Shown here: positions 12,473 to 23,684 of the stretch, in pieces
Numbering within the stretch: the stretch's first letter is position 1
Layout: every line of letters begins with the position of its first letter
Assembly (NCBI RefSeq): GCF_005239225.2
Contig: NC_133300.1
Coordinates: forward strand, 6,353,875-6,417,874
Length of the DNA: 64,000 nt
Direction of reading: 5' to 3'
DNA from: Populus alba
Taxonomy: Eukaryota; Streptophyta; Magnoliopsida; Malpighiales; Salicaceae
Made by a program: the position numbers and the translations under genes
Notes under the pieces: model-generated
The model's database searches: none
What the model saw: the letters and a program-made list of their open reading frames with translations, nothing else
What the model was told of the DNA's origin: nothing

Positions 12473-13926
12473 TTTTAACTACAGGCATGAATGAAGATTT
12501 ATTCAAAAGTCATTTTTTAACCTGTATTTTATTAAAATTTAAATTGTTTTTGCTTTAAATTATTATTTTAGTATTTTTTGATAGTTTTGATGTGCTAATG
12601 TTAAAAATAAATTTTAAAAAATAAAATAATATTTTTTAAAATATAAAATATTTTAAAAATAATCATTATTATATTTTTAAACACTGTTGAAATTCAATGC
12701 GAGGATGTATATTATCCTACGGTGCCTTGAATGAATCCCTTGGTAGCTTCACTTGTATTAAAAAGAATTTAAAGCAATTTGTAGTAATGTAATAGTCATT
12801 AACTCTCTTCAGCTCTAGTATTTAATTCCTCCTTTTCTTCTGTACTGGAATCTTGCTCGGGGAAATGAATGTCGTGAGCGAGCGGTGCGGTCCAATTCCT
12901 ATTTTTCTTTTTAGGAAAAAAAAAAGAAAATAAAAAAAGGAAAGAAAAGTCTACTCTCCCCTGGCTTGAAGGAGATATGGTGGGTCCAAATGCTCAAAGA
13001 CATCAATGAGTGGGCGACACGTTCTACAAGTTATTTATTGTACTTTCCATACTTAAAGGACTTTGATTCAAGCATTTCCTCAGTTCAGTGAAGTAGGTGA
13101 TGTTCTTTTTCATTTTATTATTTAATATTTGCTTGATTTTAAGTATTTTTCATAAGTTATTTCACTTTTCTTTTTTAATGAAGCTATTATCTCAAATTAA
13201 CATCACAAATTATTTTGGTTTTTGCGTAATTTTTTTTTTTAAAGATATAATTAAGTAAAAAATAATTTAAAGAACCAAATTTATTAATCAATTGAGTCAA
13301 TCATTTAGATCGTAGATTTAATAAATTAAATCATGAAGTCCGAATTGATCAAATATATATTATCATTTTAATATAAAAATATATTTTTTAATTTTTACCA
13401 ATCATTTAGATTATGTTTAAATCTATAAGTCAACTAAATCACGAACAAAACAATTCTTGCTCGATTTAATTTTAAACCGAATTAGATAACAAGTCAAATG
13501 GGAAAAAAACTTTAAAGTTAATCCATTAAGCTAAGTTTAATAATAATATCAAATAGTTTTTACAATATTAATTTTTTTTCCGTCCATCCATTCATTTATT
13601 TTTACTTGCACATGATTCTTTTGTTCTTTCCTTTTTTCTTTTTTTTACACGCTCAAAATTCCTTCCATCACCGATTAAAAAACAGAAGAGAAAACTATAA
13701 TTTTAAAAATTATTATTTATATTCTTAACTTTGTATATGCACTAACACTTAACGTTATCATAAAAAATTAATAAAAAATATTTAACTATTTACGTGATTT
13801 TTATTATTTTTCATTTAATAATTAAAGAGCTTCTAGAAGATAAAAATAATGATAATATCATCAAACCAATATTACAACTCTACTAAAAAAAAAAAAAAAA
13901 AAAAAACTAAAACTTAACCTTAACCA
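12109..13926. other. AT-rich intergenic sequence
   Basis: No gene is supported. It contains the (AT)n run at 12425-12462, a poly-A run near 13886-13906, and an AT-rich repeat fragment (12530-12690) carrying a tttgatgtgctaatgttaaaaataa core like those at 16.9 and 44.5 kb. A short GC-richer patch at 12840-13010 has no open frame of note. Confidence 0.45.
12425..12462. repeat. (AT)n microsatellite
   Basis: Uninterrupted alternating AT visible in the sequence. Confidence 0.95.
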
Positions 13927-14107
13927 TGTAGGTGATGACCCAATGATAAGAACTTGGAATCAAGAGGTTTGCTTCTTCTGCGGTCTCAGGTTCGAGCCAT
14001 AAAGTTGCTTCATATATACGATGGCCACTGAAAACTTACATGGTCGTTAATTTTAGGGCCGTGAAATTAGTCGAGATACGCGCAAGCTGGCCCGAACATC
14101 CACGTTA
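13927..14107 (+). mobile_element. tRNA-derived SINE
   Basis: It carries a good RNA polymerase III B box, ggttcgagcc, at 13989-13998, and an A-box-like stretch about 50 bp upstream (gacccaatgataag). The body has cactgaaaacttacatggtcg, gagatacgcgcaagctgg and cccgaacatccacgtt, and is followed by T- and A-homopolymer runs. This layout (A box, B box, unrelated body, simple tail) is that of plant tRNA-derived SINEs; it resembles a Salicaceae SINE family. It is not a tRNA gene, because no acceptor or anticodon stem follows. Confidence 0.75.
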
Positions 14108-14111
14108 AAAA

Positions 14112-14145
<34 letters not shown>

Positions 14146-15060
14146 TTACTATTTCATCAAACGCTTACAAAATCAACCCTAATTTTATAATTTTCATCAA
14201 CATGAATGCCATAAAATTGAATACGGCGACCCAAACCATCTACCCATTCAAACTTTATCTTCTCCTCATCAAACTAGACATGAAAATTAGGTTAAAACCA
14301 AGACACGAGCCATCCACTAGATTCTTCCTAGCGATGACAAGGGCGGTGTGAAGTGTTCCTTCGTGAGCCATCCATGGCTATTTTCTTCTCGTTCTACTCA
14401 CCTATCTCCAGATTCAATAAATGAAAAACATCTAGAAATCCCATATAAGATACAAGATCAGCAAGCAAACGCTATAGAAATTGAACATCCCTCGAGAAAA
14501 TCTGACAAAAAAAAAGAAACTCAAGAAACACATAACAGATTGCAAAAACTGGAGATGGATATTGCAGGGTTCAAGAATTTGAGTTGTGATGCTGTTGAAC
14601 GGTGCTATTGGCTGGGAAATGAAGAGTTGAGCATTGAAAACTAGCATGGAGTTTGGTGCAGTTGTCCTTTCAGACCATCCACCAGACTCTTTGAAGATGG
14701 GCTTTGATTCTCCAGACACCAACAACAGTTCCATTGAAACAAAAGAAATTCATGAGTGCTGGATTTCAAAGTCCCAGATTTAGAAATTTAGTTTTGGTAA
14801 AAAATGAAATCCCAATTCTCCAAAAAACCAATTGAATCTCAAAGTCCCGAACTTTCCAACAAATTTCAGCAGAATTGGGAGAAAAAGTCAAATCCCATCT
14901 TATGATCACAGATACAAAAAGGGATGGGCTAGAAGAATAGATAGAAACCCTAGAATGAGAAAACTTTTAACACAGAAAAAAATGGAAAAAAAAAAAAAAA
15001 TAATTCTGATCGAGTTTTCCAAAACTGAGGAGCTCTAGTATCAGGGACGAGAAATAAGGT
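14108..15060. other. Unassigned sequence with coding-like composition but no recognised gene
   Basis: Bases 14340-15040 are less AT-biased than their surroundings and carry open frames of 60-100 codons on both strands (14348-14644 plus; 14432-14734 minus). None has a domain, signal peptide or homologue I recognise, and splice partners are not evident. It could be an old pseudogene or retrotransposon fragment. Confidence 0.3.
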
Positions 15061-16882
15061 ACTTGTTTTCAATTTTATTATTCGTAAAATATTATTTTTT
15101 TTAGTTTATTTTTTTACTTTAAAAAAATATTTTTTTTCATTCTCATAATCTCAAGTGTGTGTGTATATATATATTCTTAATTTTTTAAATTATTTTATTA
15201 AATAAAATTTTCTTTTTAATTTTATTTTTAATTAAAAATATGTAATTACCTTCTAATTTGGTTTTTATTTGATTGTTATTTTTTTTTTTAGTTTTGGATT
15301 CCTTTGTATAAATGATTTTTTTTTTATCTTTTAATATTTAATTAATTAAAAATTAATTTTTTTAATTTTTAAAAATATAATACTTCCAGTCCTAGTGATT
15401 CAGGTCATAGATTTGAAAAGTTGATACGGGATAATAATTATTTTTACCCAATTTTATTTTTTATATTTAATTAATTAAGAATTGAGTTATATTATTTTTT
15501 TTTGAAATTTTTTTTTTCATATTATTCTGATTGATTTTTTAAATCATTCATTTATTATTATTATCTAATTTTTTAATTATTTAATTAAAAAAAATTAATT
15601 GATTTTATCCTGACAAATTTTTTTTTTTTTCTTTTAAATAAGCTTGTCGTTACTGAACATCAATTTTTTCAAGGAAAAAAAAAACTATCAGTTTCGTGGC
15701 CGCGTAGCATAGACCCACATCTAGTATACACCAAAGCTCACATCAGAAATGAAAGACAGAATTACAGATTATATTGATGATCGCATTAGTGACTAACTAG
15801 TCTCCACACATAATTAATGACGTTGAATTAAGATAAAGCATTTAGTAACAACATCATTAAGATATATGGCTTTTCGTGTCGCAATATGTAATTCACATGA
15901 TCCAAAAAGGGGCAAAACAGGTGCAAACACAGGTGCAGTAACTAAGAATTAATATTAATTTCACTGTATTATTTTTCACTTTAAAATATATTAAAATAAT
16001 ATTTTTTTTATTTTTTAAATATTATTTTTAACATTAGTATATCAAAATAATATGAAAATATAAAAAATATATTAATTTAAAAAAAAATTAATTTTTTTTA
16101 AAATACTTTTTAATCACAATAACAAATGAACTATCTAGAAACACACGAAGGCTTGACTTCTAATTTTTTGCTGGAGGCCATGCTGTAACTGTGAATTCTA
16201 TCTTGGCTAGTCTTTAAATCAGACAACAGTAAAAGGTGAGTGAATTTATTGATCAAAATAAAAATGGTATCTAACAAATTAAAAGAGGAGTGAATTTATT
16301 GTTTCCCTCTTTACAAAGAATTGTTTGTTGTTTTTTTTTTTAATTATATCATTTAATATTAAATTTATTAGGGATTAAACTTCATAAAATTATTTTAATC
16401 TCATAACTCGAGTTACAGATTTAACAGATAAACTTGAATTCACTTAGGGTTTTTTATTTATCTTTATTTTTATTTGAATTTTTTTTTATTTTCATCTTTC
16501 AATATTGAATTAATCGAGAATTATATTTTATAATTTATTTTGATCTATATTTTATAAGGTTGTTCAAATCATATAATCTAGATTATGATTTGACAAGTTA
16601 AACTAGTTAATTTTTTTTGTGTTTTTTTATAATTGAAAAAGGCTTAGGATATAGATTGAGTGAGCTGATTTGGGTCAATTTTTTTTAAAAAAATAAAACA
16701 TGAAATTATATATATATATATATATATATATAATAGGTTTTTTCACTTACCTTACCTAAGCTATATCTCGCTTCAACGAGTCACTAAATCAACTTTTTTT
16801 TTAGTCTTGCGGATGAACCTGTGTTTGGCTAAATTTCAATTTTTTTTTTTTTTGTTAAAATTAAGTATGGGTTTGTATTTTT
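15061..16882. repeat. AT-rich repeats and degenerate tandem block
   Basis: No gene. Bases 15960-16135 are an AT-rich dispersed element (aaaatatattaaaataat ... aacattagtatatcaaaataat) of a type recurring at 19.63-19.99 kb and 37.75-37.95 kb. Bases 16300-16680 hold a diverged copy of the catgacctgggt-type tandem block seen at 2.5-3.5 kb. An (AT)n run lies at 16707-16732. Confidence 0.5.
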
Positions 16883-16883
16883 T

Positions 16884-16920
16884 AAATCGTTTTGATGTGC
16901 TGATATCAAAAATAATTTTT
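16884..16920. repeat. Conserved 37-bp core of an AT-rich dispersed (MITE-like) repeat
   Basis: The 37 bases starting aaatcgttttgatgtgctga are identical to 44488-44524 although flanks differ. Similar but diverged cores occur near 12575 and 18985. This marks a family of AT-rich short dispersed elements in the window. Confidence 0.7.
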
Positions 16921-17740
16921 AAAAAATAAAAAAAAATTCATTGACAAGCGTATTGTGCCACCTCAGGACCCGGCCCCGAATTCGTTACGCTTGTTTTCTG
17001 GGCTCCTTGGAGTCTAAACTCAGTTGAATGTGCTACGATTTTCTTTATTACTGTTGTTGTTATGGGGTTTTATTTATCTTCTTGAAATGGTTATGTGCAT
17101 CGCGGCATAGATTCAATGAAAATGCTAATTTATTTTTCTTGTACAAAAAAGTAAGCTAGTTTATGCTAAACCTGTTAACTTTTGTGTTTAAAAGCTTCGA
17201 TTACCATATCCTCTAATAGAATTAATTGTCACAAAAGATATATTTCTTTAAATTTAATTGAAAAAAAAAGAAGAAGAAAAGATTTGTGAAAGCTTGTTCC
17301 AAAATATCCTTGATGCTAATACAAATAAAATGATAATATGTTTATTCCACTCGTTTCATCGTGTATTAGATAAATTTTTTTTAACAAAAACAGATGAATG
17401 TATGAGTGTTTTTAATATGTTTTTTTAATATCAAGAAAAAATATAATTATGAATTAAAAAGCTAGTGACTACATATAATAAAATAAAATGAAGACTTGTA
17501 TGTGTTAATAAATATATAAAAAAATTGATAATGCAACATTGTGTATGAAAACTCAACTTAATTTTTAACATAATAGAAGAAAGAAACAATATTACAATTA
17601 TATTTCACTAAATCATGACTCTCTTAACTAAGAAACATGAAAACATAAATTACTCTAAATGAAATAAATCTTAAAATGCATGAACTGATAACTATGAAAG
17701 AGTTGTTAATATCAATTACACTCATAAAACACCAAACACA
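16921..17740. other. Intergenic sequence, no gene
   Basis: A GC-richer patch at 16945-17110 (ccacctcaggacccggccccg) stands out but has no open frame worth calling. The rest is AT-rich spacer. Confidence 0.4.
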
Positions 17741-17945
17741 CCATCATTAAATATTAAAAACTTATTTGTTTTTGCGGTACAATACAAATATTATAGACCA
17801 CAACAAAGACATCAAATTGGTACTTTACTATAATGCATCATGTGGTGCACTACAAAAACAAACATAGCCTAGACCACAAGCAATTCAAATCTAAACACAA
17901 GCATTAAGAAAGACACAAGTGGATGTGTCATGTCCTTAGAAAAAA
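17741..17945. repeat. Dispersed duplicate, copy 2 (copy 1 at 6084-6246)
   Basis: Same landmarks and order as the 6.1-kb copy, including agaccacaagcaattcaa and gtggatgtgtcatgtcctt. It carries an extra insertion near its 5' third and lacks a nearby MADS exon. Confidence 0.65.
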
Positions 17946-20459
17946 ACAAAAAACAGAGGTCAGATGTTGTTGAGTATGGAAAGTTAATCCCAATTTTTAA
18001 AAAAAGATTCATGTGTGAGCCTTTATTTATTTATTTATTTTAGGAATGTGGCGGATGTCCACCCTAAAGTTTTTTGAAAACAAAAGTCAAGTGACCCATC
18101 ACCTATTTCTTTCCATATTCTGATCATAATAGTGGCTGGAAAACCGATGTTAGTTTTTCTTTTTACATAGAAACCTAATTTTCAATCTATTTTCAACCTA
18201 AACAAACTCATAAAACACAATATACATTGTCATAAACCTGTATATAACCTCAAATTACCCAAAAACTTGTCAATGAACTCAAAATCAATCCAAAACCAAA
18301 AACATTTTGAACTTAGAACTTCCATTTTAATTAATGAAAGTGTCAAATAACATCTAGATGAGACTCTCCTCAACGAATGAAATTCATTAACAATAAGATC
18401 AATTTTTTTTTATGAGCTAAATTGGTCTCAACAGAGATTTTTTTTCTTTATCACTAGAATCCAACAATTTTCTCTCTTTTTTCTTAAACAAGGAATTGAA
18501 AAGTAAGAAAAATAACTTTTTGCACCATAATTAAAATTTTCAAATATTAAGAGGCCAAAAGCTATATTATAAATAGTACAAGGACTAGAGTGATTTTTTC
18601 ACAATATTTTTTTTATAATGCAACCCTTTTCCTCCTTTTTTTTAAATTTGGTCTCTTTTTTTTTAATTTTATCCCTACTTAACAATTCTTGATAAATCAG
18701 GGGCACACAAGGATGCCATTGAAGAGAAATAAAATTTGAGAACTAAATTATAAAAAATTTCATTCTGAATTACTAATTTTAGGTTTTGTCAAGTATTAAT
18801 GATTTTATTATATGAAACCAACAACATGACAGTGTCTAATGCCAACCTTCCCAATGATTTTTTCACTCGTCTCTTAATTTATCTTGTTTATTTTGTTTGT
18901 TATTGCATATAGCTTTAATTTTTCAAAATTATTTTTTCTTAAAGAATATTAAATTAATGTTTTTTAAGCACTTTTCATTGATTTTAAAGTGTTGATGTTA
19001 AAAAAAATATATAAAAAATATTATTTTAATACATTTTTAATTTTGAATAACACTCTACACCATATTATCAAACACACAATAAAATTGCTTTTGGGTTTGG
19101 TTTCCATCACAAAATCAATAACTTTATATTGGTATTTTCATCCTCTTGGTTTTCACCTTACTACTGGTTGTTGTTCATAGCTTATGAAATGAAATAAAAA
19201 AAAAAACTAATTGAATAAAATCACCTAATTATCAGATAAATTGATAAGAAACCAAGATGAAAATAAATTAATTTTTTTTTTACCTATATCACCATCAGAA
19301 AATTAGCAACTAAGATCGTGTTTTCATAGTTTTATGATATAATGCTAATTAATTCATAAATATCATAATAACAAAATAATTTGAGGATGATGAAGCTAAA
19401 GTACAAATTAAGTCGCTTTCTTGAAGGCACAAAATCACGTAATGGTGATCTTGCTCAGGCATTGGTCAGGTCGGTTTTTAATACGATTTTCATTGTTGGT
19501 AGAATTACATCTGATGGAGCAGAACAAAATTATTTTGCACATCATCTCAACCATATAATAGCCCACCATTTAATATAATATAATATACTTCAGAGTACTT
19601 CAGCAAACAATCAATCACATTAAATATTTCCATCTAAAGATATTTAATAATATATTAAAATATATTTTTAACATTAATATGTTAAAATAATATGAAAACA
19701 TTAAAAAAATTAATTAAAAAAAATAAAATATAAATAAATTTAATTTAACTTTTTTAAAAACACAATAACAATTTATATCTTGAATCACTGTTAATATAAG
19801 ATTAAGAGCTTGTTTAGAAATATAATTACAGTTATTTTTTATGTTAAAATACATTAAAATAATATATTTTTTTATTTTTTTAAAAATTAATTTTAAAATT
19901 AATATATCTAAATGATTTAAAATAAAACAAAATTAACAAAATCATTTTTTAACTTTTTAAAAATACAAGTTAGCCTGGATTTCCGAACACTGTCCAAAAT
20001 CCTAACACTGTCTAAGAAACGAAGGTGTTGTAACGGTGGCGTGGATAAGCTTAATATTTCCCACCCGGTGGGTGTGGGTGTGTTTATGGAATTCAACTTC
20101 CAGTAGAAAAGAGATTTAAAAGCGGGTATGACTTCAAAACTATTAAATTAATTTTTTAGTATTTTTTTTTTTGGTAATTTTAATATATTTATATTAAAAA
20201 CTAAAAAAAAATATTATTTTAATATAATTTTAAAAAAATATTAAAAAAATACGCACACGCACACACTTGAGAAGACATTATCATGTGCAAACAGTTCACA
20301 GGCTGAAGGTCAAAGAAGGGAACCTCACAGCACAGAAATTACTCCTGTTGGAAAGTGATTTATGGTACTGACAAGTGACCACTGACCACACACCGAAGAA
20401 ATATTAAAGAATTGAAGTGAAGTGGGGTGGGGACCATCCTAACTCATTTAAAACATTGC
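17946..20459. other. AT-rich intergenic sequence with dispersed repeats
   Basis: No gene supported. Two adjacent AT-rich dispersed elements lie at about 19630-19790 and 19810-19995, and a related one at 20120-20260. Short frames at 18989-19180 and 19381-19578 have no family signature. Confidence 0.45.
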
Positions 20460-20480
20460 TGTGTGTGTGTGTGTGTGTGT
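20460..20480. repeat. (TG)n microsatellite
   Basis: About ten TG units visible. Confidence 0.9.
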
Positions 20481-23400
20481 CAAGCCTACGCACTACCTAG
20501 TACATAGGACCCTTGCTAGCTTCAATAATTCCACCTTTTTCACACAACGCATGAAACACGGTTCACATTCCAGAGCCTTGGAAAGCCGACTTCCATCTAC
20601 CTTTGTTTTCTTTTTCTTTTTCTTTTTCATACTTCTTTTGTAAAAATATATAAAAATAATTATTTTTTTTCAATTTTTTTTTATTCTAGCATCACATTGA
20701 TACTTGAAGGGTATGTAAAATGAGTATAGAGAAAGATGGAGATGCTAGTAATATGTGGAAGAAGATCTGCTACCTATGCATGGTCATAATATTTAGCTCA
20801 TCTCAATATTTAATTAAATTGTAGACCCGTAGGATCATACAAGTCAATTTAAAACTTTTAATTTTGATATACTAAAGTTAAAAATTAAAAAAATATATAT
20901 ATATTTTAAAAAAAAACAATTTTAAAAAACATGCTACACTGGTAACACTGCTTCCACGCACTACTTCTTTATTGCATGCCCTAAGCAAAAGCATGAAGAG
21001 AAGCAGGCAAGGAGAATCGTGCTAACTAACCTCTAGAAATCAATGACTTCACGGAATGCAACTCCTGTTTCTTAATTTAACGACTTCCTCCAGTCTACTA
21101 TTATATAGAGTAGCAGCCTTCGTCTCTAGCTGCTAATCACGCAGAAAGAAAACGATAATAACCATGCTTGGATGCCAAAACATGCATGAAACCGTGATTG
21201 TCAGCGTGTGCTTGCGCACCGGTAAATAATAAAAAGCTTTAAAACAGACCAGTCCTTCACAGGACTACGAGGACGACAGAAACACACGGGATCAATCTTG
21301 AAAGTTTGCAACTGGACATAAGAAAATTGTTGTTGTTACCTGCACCAAGGTGGGGAGGGAATCTTACCAGTCACAGGCCGCACCGTTCCTCACACACGAG
21401 AAGTCGGGGGGGATGGGAGGAGCCATTGTCACTACTCTGCATGGTTTGCTAATAATATATTGATCAGATCATGTGCAGGCATGCAAGACTTTGAAAATGA
21501 ACGCTATGGTCTCCCATGCAATGATGTAGCAGCATACACAGAGAGCATGTATATATTAAGTTCTGTCAGTGGCAAAACGTAAAACCCAGCTGCTTGATGA
21601 GGAGCACTAAACAAAATGAGGGTAAGGATGTTTGAGCAATCACAACAAGGGAAGGATAAGACTAAATGATACTCGGCTGAGGAAGAAGATGCATCTTAGG
21701 GAAACTAAAAGGTGGATTAATGGCACAGAAACTATATCTTGGAGAAGTTAACTGTCATCAATGGACAATAAAGCTTATTCGGGCGTGCGTTTAAGAATTG
21801 CACGTGCATTGTCGTCACAGGGAAACCTCATGTCTGGGAGTGAGAACAGCAGATGATACCTGGATAGCCCAAATGAGTCCACGGCCACTTCTAACGAAAA
21901 AGGGTTGCAGGGGGCTACATCACTTATAGGAAACTCATTTCCATCATCTCACAAAATATTCCTTGAGCATCATACACTGCTGAGGAGCTGGTCAACCTAC
22001 ATGCCTTTCAGAATGAAGATCAAGCTCCTGGGCACGATTTTAATTTCAAAATTGATCAAGCAGCAAGTATAAAAATGCACGAAGACTGAACAAAATGCAA
22101 CACTTCACCAGGTACACAAAAGCGTAGCTGTCAACAACTCGGTGAATCCATGAGAAAGAGTAGAAGCCTAACACAAAGGTAATGCAAGGTTTCTGGCCTG
22201 GGATAAGTTAATAGGGTTGCAGATTGCATGCATCTGTTATTGCAGCACCAGGATTAAAAATTGAGGAGTAACTCAAAACTGTATTTTACACCCTTCAATC
22301 AGTTTAGCGACTTCACATGCTTTTCAACATGGAAATCATTTAGCAACTTCGAAAGAAATCCTGAAAAATCAACCACCTTTACTCCATTTTATAATGAAAT
22401 TTCCTAGTTCTGAAATGTCTAACAAACTGGCTAGTTATGAAAATCCTCTGCATATTAGGTCTTCAGTTAACGGGGCTGATATGAACACTAGTGGGTGAGG
22501 GCTCTGCAATTAGCAACTGGAACGCTCAGCTGCTGCAGTGCAGTCTATCTCTACAGGCCCTGCATTCAGGCAAAAATGCTCCCCATCCGATTAGCAGCTC
22601 CAAAAAGTCCAGCATTCCATTGCTAAAAGACTCTGTAGCTTGCAATTACATGCAACAAGTAGCTCTCCAGAGTTTGTTGTCTTTGATACACTGTTGGCCT
22701 TTAAACTACATGACTTGGCTTTTCCTTTTTTTTTATTAGTCAATTTTTGCTAATCAACTTACCAGACTTGATAGCGTGACATGAGATCATCTACCCTAAA
22801 AGTGCTATTTCTATTCAAGTCCTAGAACGTGCTTCGCTGATGTACCTTGAAAGTGTGAAATAAGTAGATTAGTTTCCCTAAAGGCACTATTTCAACTAAG
22901 AAGTTCTGACATACTTCCAAATTTATATTACACAGGAGCACAGTAAGTTGCAGCTGTGACAACCTCTCTCTCTTAAATTTCATGGAAACCTGAACTCTAT
23001 ATCTTATCATTTAAGTTTCTACCTTCCAATTAAAATCTACCACCAAAACAGAGCATGAAAACAGAAGGTAGTAAATTCAAGTAAAAGTGGACACTAAAGA
23101 CTACCATATCTCATCTACTCACTTCCTTTAGTTCATCACGCAACTATCGGGAAGGGTAACCATGGAAATCTGGAAAAAGCAATCAATCAATAGGAGGAAC
23201 AAAACAACACAAGGAAGTGCAAGCAAACTTATTCACAAAGCTCAATGGAAACAAAGAAATAAAAGTGTAGCAAATCACCGCAAGACAAAACTTCAGGCAC
23301 ACATGCAAAAGAATTCATGCAATAGATAAAAGACTATCCAAGTTTCAGTCATGACAAACCTCTCAGTCATTCACTGAACTGAATTTTGCGCTGCTCTACT

Positions 23401-23684
23401 TGCAACCAAACACTCACCAACATCAAAGTCCAAACAGAAGAAACAAACCATTCCAGATAGTTAAGAAGTAACTAACTCAACCAAGATAAAATTAGATTTC
23501 AACTACTAGGCAATTCTGCAAACAAAATGCCCAAAAGCCAAAATGCCTGCAAAATAAAGATTAGATTTCAACTACAAGGCAGTTGCGTAGACAAAATGCC
23601 AATAACTCTACATGATTATACTACAACATTACAGCAAACTGCTACGACAACAAAGTAACAACAAGAAGGAAGTGCCTTACATCG
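20481..23684. other. Gene-poor region downstream of the J-like protein gene
   Basis: Base composition here is more balanced than elsewhere (about 20950-23680), suggesting unique sequence such as a 3' UTR of the minus-strand J-like gene, a non-coding transcript or regulatory DNA. No frame longer than 82 codons and no recognisable protein. Near 23490-23610 a segment containing ttagatttcaacta and aaaatgcc is repeated once about 60 bp apart. I did not recognise any known plant microRNA in it. Confidence 0.4.

Noticed and set aside
13989..13998. B-box ggttcgagcc as part of a tRNA gene
   Set aside because: No cloverleaf: the acceptor stem and anticodon arm are absent and a SINE body with tail follows.
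14348..14734. Overlapping 98- and 100-codon ORFs as a gene
   Set aside because: Open on both strands without recognisable domains, splice sites or conserved start context.
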